DNA of 54,663 bases from Terasakiella pusilla DSM 6293 (GTDB lineage: Bacteria; Pseudomonadota; Alphaproteobacteria; Rhodospirillales; Terasakiellaceae): assembly GCF_000688235.1 (NCBI RefSeq), contig NZ_JHYO01000026.1, forward strand, positions 1 to 54,663, in the 5' to 3' direction. The notes below the pieces were generated by a model. The model was given only the letters and a program-made list of their open reading frames with translations, searched no databases and was not told the DNA's origin. A program made the translations under genes and the position numbers. Below are positions 1 to 7,719 of the stretch, one piece after another; the stretch's first letter is position 1; each line of letters starts with the position of its first letter.

Positions 1-258
1 AGCACAGTGCCCGACAAATTAGGATAAAGCCATGAAGTGTTTCATACTTTCAGATTCTCCTCGCACAGAAAGTCTGGAAGTTATGCAAAAATCACTCACG
101 CAAGCCTTATCCCAATTTGTAGTAAACCACATTTCTCTCTGGCGAACAATGCGGGAAACGCTGGTTTAGCTGGTTACGTTGATTATTGAAACAGGAATAG
201 TTAATTTGAATAATCATTATTCAAAATCATGCAATGATGTACAGCCCATATCCCCAAA
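1..258. other. Gene-poor stretch downstream of integrase
   Basis: No convincing gene. A 45-codon frame at 32-169 on the + strand starts with ATG seven bases after an AGGA and has no recognisable features, so I do not call it. The only structured element is the palindrome at 205-225. Confidence 0.4.
205..225. repeat. Perfect 10-bp inverted repeat, 1-bp centre
   Basis: The arms TTTGAATAAT and ATTATTCAAA are separated by a single C. Such near-symmetric AT-rich palindromes are typical of dimeric regulator operators. There is no T-run after it, so a terminator is unlikely. It lies 34 bp beyond the integrase stop codon and may belong to the next gene to the left, outside the window. Confidence 0.5.
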
Positions 259-1623
259 TTAATACCGAACTTTCCCCAATTCTTCCGCCACGACATTCAT
301 AGAATACCCCTGCCCATAAAACGCCTGCGAAGTACGGGAATTTGAACGATCCGCCCACCCGCCTAACAGCATTGCGATTTCATGACGGACATCCGCCGCT
401 CGTAATGCATCACGGAAGTTATGACGGAAACTATGGAAGGAAGTCCGATCTGCATCAGCACCAATGGATTTCAAGAACCGGGCAAACCATTTTGAGAATT
501 GATCGGATCGGTATCCGGTAGTCCCAACGGGTATATCCGGGAATAGTTTTGATCGTGGTTTCTTCTCGAATGTCTTCAAATACCGCATGAAACCGAGTTC
601 CATCAATTGAGGATGGATGGGTACCACACGTTCAGACGACTTTGTTTTAAGAACCTTGTCGTCAATTCCACGATCTGTTTCACGGGTAATGTTGAAACAC
701 CAGACTTTATCCTTCATCACAATGTCTTCCACATTCAACTGGCAAATTTCATTGAGGCGAAGACCATTATAAAGTCCGATATGAGGAACCCAGAATTCGA
801 CACCGGATTTATCCGATAACGCCGTAAAGATTTTTACCAACTGATGTTCTGAAAAAGGTAACCGTTTATCTTGTGCATGAACGGGGTCAGCGACTTTCAA
901 TCCGATAGCGGGATTATGGTCCAACAATTCTTCTTCGACTGCCCAATTCAGTATGGCAGATAGCTTGTTGACGTATTTGTTGATGGTCAGTGGTGCCATC
1001 GGTGTCATTTTTTTCTCACGGGCAATCGCAGATATTTCCACCAACGTTTTCTTCGGAAAACGTTTCTTCGCATTGGCAGGAAGGTGTCGAACGACATCCA
1101 TGAACCGACGACAATCTTCCCGATCAATATCAGCGATAGGTCTATCGGCACCAAACAATTCCATCAGCACGTTGTAAACCGATTGGTACGTCATCACCGT
1201 CTTCTTGGAACGAGACCGTGCTGGATCATCCATATAACGACGATACAGGTCATCCAGCGTGATGGATGGTTTCGTGGGTGAATGTTTTTCCAGAACCTCT
1301 TCAACAACCGTTTTAATTAACGTTCGGAGACCGTCTCGGCCGGATGATGGTGGAGCTTTGATTTGCGGGTCTACTGTATCACTTTTCTGTATCACCCTGT
1401 ATCGCTCAGAAGTGTCATTTAAAACCACACCACGGGCTTCTACGATGATTTGCTCAACATCCCTGCTGACGGTTCGATAACGTCGCACAGCGGTCTGATA
1501 ATCGCTTGTTTCCAATGATTTTATGAGTTCCGACTTACCGATACGGTCACGCAAATTCATCGGCACCCACCGACGATACCGCCATATGTTTCCGCGACGT
1601 TGAAGACCGACCAGTTTACCCAT
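259..1623 (-). CDS. Tyrosine recombinase/integrase
   Basis: A 454-residue site-specific recombinase that probably integrates and excises the element next to tRNA-Ala. The N-terminus (GLQRRGNIWRYRRWVP) resembles the DUF6538-type arm seen on many proteobacterial integrases. A SAM-like core-binding region follows at about 120-240 and then the catalytic domain. Visible catalytic residues are Arg289 in NGLRLNE, His397 and Arg400 in HSFRH, and a terminal Tyr436 in QAFYGQG. The usual second His position reads GGW instead of GH. ATG at 1623 is preferred over an in-frame TTG at 1635 because GAGG lies six bases before it. The gene points away from the tRNA, and its stop at 259 is near a 21-bp palindrome. 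It looks intact. Confidence 0.9.
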   Translation of the reverse strand: MGKLVGLQRRGNIWRYRRWVPMNLRDRIGKSELIKSLETSDYQTAVRRYRTVSRDVEQIIVEARGVVLNDTSERYRVIQKSDTVDPQIKAPPSSGRDGLRTLIKTVVEEVLEKHSPTKPSITLDDLYRRYMDDPARSRSKKTVMTYQSVYNVLMELFGADRPIADIDREDCRRFMDVVRHLPANAKKRFPKKTLVEISAIAREKKMTPMAPLTINKYVNKLSAILNWAVEEELLDHNPAIGLKVADPVHAQDKRLPFSEHQLVKIFTALSDKSGVEFWVPHIGLYNGLRLNEICQLNVEDIVMKDKVWCFNITRETDRGIDDKVLKTKSSERVVPIHPQLMELGFMRYLKTFEKKPRSKLFPDIPVGTTGYRSDQFSKWFARFLKSIGADADRTSFHSFRHNFRDALRAADVRHEIAMLLGGWADRSNSRTSQAFYGQGYSMNVVAEELGKVRY

Positions 1624-1646
1624 AGCGAACCTCAAAGGGAGTTCGC

Positions 1647-1666
1647 CTGTATCGGTTTACTGTATC
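1647..1666. repeat. Paired CTGTATC direct repeats, 13-bp period
   Basis: CTGTATC occurs at 1647-1653 and again at 1660-1666, 24 bp upstream of the integrase start, with a looser third copy (CTGTGTC) at 1668-1674. The spacing matches the pair of repeats upstream of the other integrase at 51385-51406. Likely roles are integrase arm-type binding or autoregulation; this is inference. Confidence 0.45.
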
Positions 1667-1762
1667 ACTGTGTCGATTCTGCCCGAAAACGATCAGAAAA
1701 TCGGCACCAAGAATCGCCCATCCCCCATCAATGGAACGGTCTGAAAATTGCAGAAAAGTGGG

Positions 1763-1805
1763 ATAAAAACAAAACGGACATTCCACGTCACCGTGCGAAT
1801 GTCCG
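1763..1805 (-). terminator. Duplicated tRNA terminator (diverged copy)
   Basis: Read on the minus strand, a 9-bp stem CGGACATTC/GAATGTCCG encloses an inner CACG/CGTG stem and is followed by a T-rich tract. The inner stem, loop and T-tract match the terminator at 1945-1986, but the outer stem differs on both sides so that pairing is kept. Confidence 0.7.
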
Positions 1806-1810
1806 TCTGT

Positions 1811-1830
1811 AATGGTGGAGCTAAGCGGGA
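1811..1830 (-). repeat. Diverged copy of tRNA-Ala 3' end (att-like)
   Basis: Twenty bases match the 3' end of tRNA-Ala at 1994-2013 in 18 positions, including an exact 11-base block AATGGTGGAGC. Homology stops inside the T-arm. It lies between the tRNA and the integrase, as expected for an attachment-site remnant of a previous or nested integration. Confidence 0.6.
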
Positions 1831-1944
1831 ACATGAATGCAAGGCGTACAGTGGCTTTGCGAACATCTGATGCAATCACGCCAGCGACGTTTCCAGCACC
1901 GTTCACACGCCAATTCTGACGATCTGACGGATATGTCATCGGGG

Positions 1945-1986
1945 TAAAAACAAAACAGCCACAGCACGTCACCGTGTCTATGGCTG
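1945..1986 (-). terminator. tRNA-Ala terminator
   Basis: Downstream of the tRNA on its own strand, CAGCCA/TGGCTG forms the outer stem and CACG/CGTG an inner stem, followed by TTTTGTTTTT. This is a normal intrinsic terminator 10 bp after the CCA end. Confidence 0.75.
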
Positions 1987-1995
1987 ATTGTATAA

Positions 1996-2071
1996 TGGTG
2001 GAGCCTAGCGGGATCGAACCGCTGACCTCAACACTGCCAGTGTTGCGCTCTCCCAGCTGAGCTAAGGCCCC
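1996..2071 (-). tRNA. tRNA-Ala(GGC)
   Basis: A 76-nt cloverleaf with acceptor GGGGCCT paired to AGGCTCC, discriminator A and encoded CCA. The anticodon loop CTGGCAG sits on a CAACA/TGTTG stem, giving anticodon GGC (alanine, GCC codons). The T-arm GGTTCGATCC is standard. It is the target of the element to its left. Confidence 0.97.
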
Positions 2072-2085
2072 TTTGTGTGGGGCGA

Positions 2086-2113
2086 AATGTAGCCGATTTT
2101 TTTATCTGTGCAA
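2086..2113 (-). promoter_or_regulatory. Promoter of tRNA-Ala
   Basis: On the minus strand TTGCAC and TACATT are separated by 16 bp, with the -10 box about 14 bp before the tRNA 5' end. Good sigma-70-type match. Confidence 0.6.
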
Positions 2114-2146
2114 GATAAAAATGCAGCTGGGAGGCAAAAAAATAGC

Positions 2147-2491
2147 TTAGAGGTTCGGGTCGGCGACGTCTTCGCCTATATGTTCCATGATTTCTGACAT
2201 GTCGGTGTCATCCGGGCCGCCCAGGTCGTCGGCATCTTCAAGGAAGTCATCGTCATCGTCATCAAGGTCGATATCGTCGTCGAGGTCGTCAAAATCGTCG
2301 AGATCGTCCATTACGTCTTTGGGCGCTTTTTTAGGCGGTGTTTTGTCATACTGACGGGTTTTGGCGAGTAATGTGGCTTCGTCATTGACGGGAGTGCCAC
2401 ATTTTGGACAATTGGCGTCCGGTTTGCGCATGTCATAGAAATGCGCACCGCACTTGGAACATTCGTGTTTCTGTCCCCATTCTGGTTTCAT
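2147..2491 (-). CDS. TIGR02300-family zinc-ribbon/acidic-tail protein
   Basis: A 114-residue protein of unknown function found widely in alphaproteobacteria (the TIGR02300 / FYDLN-acid family). Near the N-terminus it has two CxxC knuckles (CSKCG and CPKCG) that probably bind one zinc ion, with the family signature HFYDMRK between them. From about residue 60 the chain is almost pure Asp with some Leu and Phe, a strongly acidic and probably disordered tail. I start at ATG 2491 because GGGAGGG lies eight bases upstream on the minus strand. The longer in-frame start at 2554 has no such site. It is divergent from aroA, an arrangement common in the class. No enzymatic function is suggested by the sequence. 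Confidence 0.85.
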   Translation of the reverse strand: MKPEWGQKHECSKCGAHFYDMRKPDANCPKCGTPVNDEATLLAKTRQYDKTPPKKAPKDVMDDLDDFDDLDDDIDLDDDDDDFLEDADDLGGPDDTDMSEIMEHIGEDVADPNL

Positions 2492-2582
2492 GTTCGGCCC
2501 TCCCTTCGAACTTTCAAAGGCGACCACCATTGGCGCCGGATACCGGGGCATCATTTGATGCGCCCCTTTAGGTTATCGAACA

Positions 2583-2604
2583 AAGCCGAATTTAATTTCG
2601 GCTT
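2583..2604. repeat. Hairpin between TIGR02300 gene and aroA
   Basis: AAGCCGAA and TTCGGCTT pair perfectly around the loop TTTAAT in the divergent intergenic region. No T-run follows on either strand, so it is a possible operator or 5'-leader hairpin rather than a terminator. Confidence 0.4.
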
Positions 2605-2741
2605 AAAATTACTGTAAATCGATTTTTTTTAAATGTCTTCTCAAGAGTGAGGGTCAAGTCGCTTTTTTACATTTCTTCTTTCATTGACTTATGGAACGTG
2701 CTGTACGAAAGTGCCTGCACATTTAATAGACGTGAAGGCGA

Positions 2742-4067
2742 GTGCTCGTGAAACCTGTTTTGTCCCCTAAAAGCGGCCCTTTAAGTGGTCAAATCCGTGT
2801 CCCCGGTGATAAGTCCATTTCCCACCGTGCATTGATGTTTGGGGCGATGGCGCTGGGCACCACACGCGTGACTGGTTTATTAGAAGGCGAGGACGTGCTG
2901 TGCACGGCGGCAGCTATGCGCTCACTCGGTGCTGAGGTCGAGCGTGAAGAAGACGGCACATGGGTTGTTACCGGGCGCGGCGTTGGCGGATTTAGTGAGC
3001 CAACGGGTGTTCTGGATATGGGCAACTCCGGCACGGCCGCACGCTTGCTGATGGGCGTACTGGCAACACAATCCTTCACGACCTTTATGACCGGCGATGC
3101 CTCTCTGTGTTCGCGCCCGATGGAACGGGTGATGAAACCGTTGCGCCCGATCGGGGTGAATTTCGTGTCACGCAGCAAGGGGCGTATGCCAGTTGCGATT
3201 CAGGGGACGGATGAGCCAATGCCGATCACCTATGAATTGCCGGTTGCCTCTGCACAGGTGAAATCCGCTGTTATGCTGGCGGGGTTGAACGCACCGGGGA
3301 AAACCATTGTGATTGAACCGAACCCGAGCCGTGATCATACAGAAAAAATGCTGACCCATTTCGGCGCGGACGTGGTTGTGGAAGAAAATGAAACAGGCGG
3401 TCGTGTGATCACCCTGACAGGGCAACCGGAATTGATGGCCCGTGATGTGGTCGTGCCGACGGACCCAAGCTCAGCCGCATTTCCTGTGGTGGCGGCTTTG
3501 ATTACACCGGGATCCAACATTACGGTTGAGGCTGTGGGCATGAACCCGCTGCGCACTGGTTTGTTTACGACGCTGAAGGAAATGGGCGGCAAAATTACCG
3601 AGCTGAACAAACGTGTTGAAGCCGGTGAGGAAGTGGCGGACCTGCAAGTCGAATATTCAGAGCTGACGGGTGTCCGTGTTCCGGCGTCCCGTGCGCCCAG
3701 CATGATTGATGAATATCCGGTGCTGGCTGTGGCGGCGAGCTTTGCCAATGGCACCACCCATATGGAAGGGTTGGAAGAACTGCGCGTCAAAGAAAGCGAT
3801 CGCCTTGCCGTGGTTGTGGAAAGCTTGAAAGCGTGCGGCGTTGATGTGATTGAAGGGGAAGACTTTATGACCGTTAACGGGAACGGCCAGCCGGCATTGG
3901 GCGGCGGCGAGATTAAATCCCGCTTGGACCACCGCATTGCCATGTCTTTTATCGTCTTTGGCATGGCGTCTGAACAGCCGGTGACCATTGATGACGGCAG
4001 CCCGATCGACACCAGCTTCCCCGGGTTTATTGACCTGATGAACGGTTTGGGCGCGTCCATTCGCTAA
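2742..4067 (+). CDS. aroA: 3-phosphoshikimate 1-carboxyvinyltransferase (EPSP synthase)
   Basis: Transfers the enolpyruvyl group of phosphoenolpyruvate to shikimate-3-phosphate in chorismate synthesis, in the cytoplasm. At 441 residues it has the expected length and a two-domain inverse-barrel pattern. Motifs: PGDKSISHR (21-29, with Lys24), GNSGTA (94-99), SMIDEYP with Asp323, and RVKESDR with Glu351. Overall sequence is of the class II type known from Agrobacterium CP4, but the position that is Ala100 in CP4 is Gly97 here, as in glyphosate-sensitive enzymes. The start is GTG; GTG at 2742 or 2748 are both possible. It is followed 26 bp later by cmk, a conserved pair. Confidence 0.97.
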   Translation: MLVKPVLSPKSGPLSGQIRVPGDKSISHRALMFGAMALGTTRVTGLLEGEDVLCTAAAMRSLGAEVEREEDGTWVVTGRGVGGFSEPTGVLDMGNSGTAARLLMGVLATQSFTTFMTGDASLCSRPMERVMKPLRPIGVNFVSRSKGRMPVAIQGTDEPMPITYELPVASAQVKSAVMLAGLNAPGKTIVIEPNPSRDHTEKMLTHFGADVVVEENETGGRVITLTGQPELMARDVVVPTDPSSAAFPVVAALITPGSNITVEAVGMNPLRTGLFTTLKEMGGKITELNKRVEAGEEVADLQVEYSELTGVRVPASRAPSMIDEYPVLAVAASFANGTTHMEGLEELRVKESDRLAVVVESLKACGVDVIEGEDFMTVNGNGQPALGGGEIKSRLDHRIAMSFIVFGMASEQPVTIDDGSPIDTSFPGFIDLMNGLGASIR

Positions 4068-4093
4068 CCAGATAACAAGACCTTGAAAGATAG

Positions 4094-4738
4094 ATGAGTA
4101 TGACAATTGTAGTCGCCATAGACGGTCCCGCGGCCGCAGGTAAAGGCACATTGGCGCGTCGAGTCGCAGCTGATTTGAACTTGGCCTATTTGGATACAGG
4201 TCTTTTGTACCGCGCAACCGGTTTTGCCGTTGTGTCCCAAGGGGGGGATCCGAGTGATGAAAATCTGGCCTTGAGTGCGGCGCAAAAATTAACGCCTGCC
4301 GATCTGGAAAATGAAAAGTTGCGTTATGACGAGGCCGCGCAGGCAGCTTCAAAAGTCGCTGTAATTCAGGCGGTTAGGGATGAGTTGTTGGACTTTCAGC
4401 GACGTTTTGCCGAACAGCCGCCAGTTGGTAAAAAAGGTGCTGTGCTGGATGGTCGTGACATCGGTACGGTGGTCTGTCCGGATGCGGATGTGAAACTGTT
4501 TGTGACGGCGTCAACGGAAGTTCGGGCGCAAAGACGACTAAAAGAGTTGCAAGATCGTGGTCTTGAAGCTATATACGCGCAGGTTTTGCAAGATATGAAA
4601 GACCGTGATGCGCGCGATAGCCAACGGGCCGCCGCGCCATTAAGGGCAGCTGATGATGCCGTCATTTTGGATACGTCCGATCTGGATATTGAAGAAGTGA
4701 TTGCACAGGCTAAATCGATCATTACTCAAAAGACCTAA
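4094..4738 (+). CDS. cmk: (d)CMP kinase
   Basis: Phosphorylates CMP and dCMP with ATP to the diphosphates in pyrimidine salvage and nucleotide supply. The 214-residue chain is normal in length for the short bacterial form. It begins MSMTIVVAIDGP and carries the P-loop GPAAAGKGT at about residues 11-19. The CMP-binding segments LDTGLLYRA and LDGRDIGTVV are followed by the lid Arg residues in KDRDARDSQR. The position between aroA and rpsA is the conserved cmk-rpsA neighbourhood of proteobacteria. A separate cytidylate-kinase-like gene at 16862 is a different family. Confidence 0.97.
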   Translation: MSMTIVVAIDGPAAAGKGTLARRVAADLNLAYLDTGLLYRATGFAVVSQGGDPSDENLALSAAQKLTPADLENEKLRYDEAAQAASKVAVIQAVRDELLDFQRRFAEQPPVGKKGAVLDGRDIGTVVCPDADVKLFVTASTEVRAQRRLKELQDRGLEAIYAQVLQDMKDRDARDSQRAAAPLRAADDAVILDTSDLDIEEVIAQAKSIITQKT

Positions 4739-4827
4739 AAAAACGTCTGCATTTGATTTTCATCGTTCCTGTTGTTTGGGGACGGCGAAGGTCTTTTTGC
4801 ATTTTACATGAAGAATGTCGGGTGTTA

Positions 4828-4893
4828 GTCACCGCGCACACGGCAAGGTTCTTCGACGCAATTGCTGGTGACAGACCAACGGAACCAACCGTT
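4828..4893 (+). promoter_or_regulatory. Structured rpsA 5' leader
   Basis: The 190-bp gap before rpsA can fold: GTCACC (4828-4833) pairs with GGTGAC (4867-4872), and AACGG (4878-4882) pairs with CCGTT (4889-4893) around AACCAA. It ends 35 bp before the start codon. S1 is known to autoregulate through its leader in enterobacteria; whether this leader does so is inference. Confidence 0.4.
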
Positions 4894-4928
4894 CGGCATG
4901 TAATATTATAAACGTAGGACTTATTATT

Positions 4929-6626
4929 ATGACCCAAGCAGCTGAAACAGCTCCTGTAGTAGAAGATTTTGAAGCCCTCTTTAACGAAACATTCGGTGAA
5001 GAAGCTTCTTTTGAAGGCCAAGTACTGACTGGTACAATCATCGGTGTTGAAAACGATTTCGCGATGGTTGACGTTGGTTTGAAATCTGAAGGCCGCATCC
5101 CCCTTAAAGAATTCGGTTTCGGCGAAGAAGCGCAAAAACTGTCTGCTGGTGACACAGTTGACGTTTTCGTTGAACGCTACGAAAACAAAGACGGCACAGT
5201 TGTACTGTCCCGTGAGAAAGCGAAACGTGAAGAAGCGTGGAAAAACCTCGAGAAGCAATTCGAAGCTCAAGAGCGTGTTAACGGCGTTATCTTCGGTCGC
5301 GTTAAAGGCGGCTTCACAGTTGACCTTAACGGCGCTGTTGCGTTCTTGCCGGGCTCTCAGGTTGATATCCGTCCGGTGCGCGACGTCACACCGTTGATGG
5401 GCAACGCTCAACCGTTCCAAATCCTGAAAATGGACCGCCAGCGTGGCAACATCGTTGTTTCACGTCGTGCTGTTCTTGAAGAAGCACGCGCTGAAGCTCG
5501 CGGCGATCTGATCAAAGGTCTGGAAGAAGGTCAAATCCTTGACGGTGTTGTTAAAAACATCACGGATTACGGTGCATTTATCGATCTTGGCGGCATCGAC
5601 GGCCTGCTGCACGTTACAGACATCGCATGGCGTCGTATCGCGCATCCGTCTGAAGCTCTGCAAATCGGCGAGACTGTTAAAGTACAGGTTATCCGCTTCA
5701 ACTCTGACACACAACGTATCTCCCTGGGCATGAAGCAGCTTGAAGCTGATCCTTGGGAAGGTGTTGACGGCAAATATCCGGTTGACGGCAAGTTCTCCGG
5801 TCGCGTTACAAACATCACTGATTACGGTGCATTCGTTGAGCTGGAGCCGGGCGTTGAAGGTCTGGTACACGTTTCTGAAATGTCTTGGACGAAGAAGAAC
5901 GTACACCCGGGCAAAATCGTTTCTACTTCTCAAGAAGTTGAAGTTATGGTTCTCGACGTTGATCCGGTTAAGCGTCGTATCTCCTTGGGTCTCAAGCAGT
6001 GCTTGGCTAACCCGTGGGATGCGTTCTTGGCTGAACATCCGCAGGGTTCTGAAGTTGAAGGCGAAATCAAGAACATCACCGAATTCGGTCTGTTCATTGG
6101 CCTGAACGGCGAAATCGACGGTATGGTTCACATGTCTGATCTGGCATGGGAAGGCACACCGGAAGAAGCGCTGGCTTCCTTCAACAAAGGTGACGTTGTT
6201 AAAGCACGCGTTCTTGACGTTGACGTTGAGAAAGAGCGTATCTCCCTCGGTATCAAACAACTGAGCGAAGATCCGTTTGAGTCTGCTGCTGGCGACATCA
6301 AGAAAAACCAAGTCGTAACTTGTACAATTACAGCTGTTGAAGAAAACGGTCTGGAAGTTGAAGTTGAAGGTGGTTTGACTGGTTACATCCGTCGCGGCGA
6401 TCTGGCTCGTGACCGTGGTGACCAACGTACAGACCGCTTCAACGAAGGCGACAAAGTTGATGCCAAAGTGACACAATTCGACAAGAAAAACCGTAAGGTT
6501 TCCCTGTCTGTGAAAGCTCTGGAAGTTGAAGAAGAGAAGAAAGCTATGGCTGAATACGGCTCTTCCGACTCCGGTGCTTCTTTGGGTGACATCCTTGGTG
6601 CCGCTCTGGAAAAGAAAAAAGACTAA
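4929..6626 (+). CDS. rpsA: 30S ribosomal protein S1
   Basis: Binds single-stranded mRNA near the ribosome platform and helps initiate translation. The 565-residue protein contains six S1 RNA-binding repeats from about residue 35 to 540. The central ones show the classic pattern ITDYGAFIDLGGIDGLLHVTD, then RISLGMKQL. The N-terminal acidic segment FEALFNETFGEEASFEG is the usual ribosome-anchoring part, and the tail GASLGDILGAALEKKKD is typical of alphaproteobacteria. Codon choice is strongly biased (GTT, GCT, GAA, CGT), unlike its neighbours, as expected for a highly expressed gene. A strong terminator follows at 6661. Large frames on the opposite strand are a by-product of this codon bias. Confidence 0.99.
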   Translation: MTQAAETAPVVEDFEALFNETFGEEASFEGQVLTGTIIGVENDFAMVDVGLKSEGRIPLKEFGFGEEAQKLSAGDTVDVFVERYENKDGTVVLSREKAKREEAWKNLEKQFEAQERVNGVIFGRVKGGFTVDLNGAVAFLPGSQVDIRPVRDVTPLMGNAQPFQILKMDRQRGNIVVSRRAVLEEARAEARGDLIKGLEEGQILDGVVKNITDYGAFIDLGGIDGLLHVTDIAWRRIAHPSEALQIGETVKVQVIRFNSDTQRISLGMKQLEADPWEGVDGKYPVDGKFSGRVTNITDYGAFVELEPGVEGLVHVSEMSWTKKNVHPGKIVSTSQEVEVMVLDVDPVKRRISLGLKQCLANPWDAFLAEHPQGSEVEGEIKNITEFGLFIGLNGEIDGMVHMSDLAWEGTPEEALASFNKGDVVKARVLDVDVEKERISLGIKQLSEDPFESAAGDIKKNQVVTCTITAVEENGLEVEVEGGLTGYIRRGDLARDRGDQRTDRFNEGDKVDAKVTQFDKKNRKVSLSVKALEVEEEKKAMAEYGSSDSGASLGDILGAALEKKKD

Positions 6627-6660
6627 TCTTTAGTCCGACTTCTTTTTCATGAAGTTTGTA

Positions 6661-6700
6661 AAAACCCCTTCCACGCACTTGCGGGAAGGGGTTTTTCTTT
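6661..6700 (+). terminator. rpsA terminator
   Basis: AAAACCCCTTCC pairs with GGAAGGGGTTTT and is followed by TCTTTT, 34 bp after the rpsA stop. Classic intrinsic terminator. Confidence 0.93.
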
Positions 6701-6741
6701 TATAGTTATAAAGGACCTATTTTTTTGAGAAAGCACCTGAC

Positions 6742-7662
6742 ATGAGTTTTGCCGCTGACCATCTTCTTGATCGCCTTCGATTGAAACGCCGCTTGCGCCT
6801 TTGGCAAGGGATCGGCATCGTGGCGATTGTCGCGGCCTTATTTGGGCTGGCAGCCCGGTTCGAGTTGATGGGCGCGCAGGACCATATTGCGCGCATCTGG
6901 ATCGAGGGGATCATTCAGGATGATGCCGAACGTGACATGGTGCTGCGCGACCTGGCAGAGGATGACAGCGTGCGGGCGGTCGTCGTGCGGATCAATTCAC
7001 CGGGCGGGACCGTCGTGGGCGGGGAAGCGCTTTATCGACAGCTGCGTATGCTTTCAGAACGCAAACCCGTTGTGGCTGTGATGGGAGAGGTTGCGGCCTC
7101 GGCTGGGTATATGACCGCCATTGCAGCTGATTATGTGGTGGCCCGTGAAGGCACGATCACAGGGTCTATCGGTGTTTTAATGCAGTCTGCAAATTTTACT
7201 AAACTTATGGATAAGATTGGTGTCGAACCGGTTGTAATTAAAAGCTCGCCTTTAAAGGCGGTGCCGAATCCTATGGAAGCGGTGACGCCTGAAGCGAAAA
7301 AAGCAACCCAGGCCGTGATTATGGATATGTATGACATGTTTGTAGGGATGGTGGCTGAACGTCGAGAAATGACGCTAGAACAGACACTTAAGATTGCGGA
7401 TGGTCGAGTTTACACCGGGCGCCAAGCGAAGGAAAATGGTTTAGTCGATGCGACGGGAAGCGAAGAGATTGCCTACAAATGGCTGGAGACGGAAAAAGAA
7501 ATTCCACCGGGACTTGATGTTTTTGATGTGGAATATGGAGAAGAGGATTTTTGGATGACTGCCAAAAGCACACTTCTCAGTGGTATTTTTGATAAAACAT
7601 TGATTTCAGAAGGACTTAGACTTGACGGGTTGGTTTCCATCTGGCAACCTAATCTACAGTAG
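6742..7662 (+). CDS. sppA: Signal peptide peptidase SppA (short form)
   Basis: Membrane-anchored serine protease that degrades cleaved signal peptides. The 306-residue size matches the short SppA type, which acts as a multimer. A single signal-anchor helix lies at about residues 22-44. The catalytic Ser120 is in EVAASAGYM and the general-base Lys172 in SSPLKAVPNP; the 52-residue spacing agrees with the Ser/Lys dyad of Bacillus SppA. NSPGG near residue 85 is the oxyanion loop. It sits between rpsA and ihfB, as in many alphaproteobacteria, and has its own start after the rpsA terminator. Confidence 0.94.
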   Translation: MSFAADHLLDRLRLKRRLRLWQGIGIVAIVAALFGLAARFELMGAQDHIARIWIEGIIQDDAERDMVLRDLAEDDSVRAVVVRINSPGGTVVGGEALYRQLRMLSERKPVVAVMGEVAASAGYMTAIAADYVVAREGTITGSIGVLMQSANFTKLMDKIGVEPVVIKSSPLKAVPNPMEAVTPEAKKATQAVIMDMYDMFVGMVAERREMTLEQTLKIADGRVYTGRQAKENGLVDATGSEEIAYKWLETEKEIPPGLDVFDVEYGEEDFWMTAKSTLLSGIFDKTLISEGLRLDGLVSIWQPNLQ

Positions 7663-7719
7663 CGGCATTATGTCGGGTCTATTTCAACCCTCTTTATGTA
7701 GTAAAAGGAGCAGGTGCCC

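Larger units (their letters stand above)
1..1995. mobile_element. tRNA-Ala-associated integrated element, one end
   Basis: The stretch abutting the 3' end of tRNA-Ala carries a tyrosine recombinase gene pointing away from the tRNA, plus a second diverged copy of the tRNA 3' end. This is the classical layout of a genomic island or prophage end integrated at a tRNA. Only one end is visible, so the extent and cargo are unknown. That the element lies on this side of the tRNA follows from the tRNA's orientation (its 3' end faces left). Confidence 0.65.

Noticed and set aside
32-169. 45-codon frame at the left edge
   Set aside because: It has an ATG and AGGA, but no homology or domain features and it is too short to support on its own.
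5460-6476. 338-codon frame on the minus strand
   Set aside because: It is antisense to rpsA and arises from the extreme GTT/GAA codon bias of that gene. Cys/Phe/Asn-rich composition does not look like a protein.
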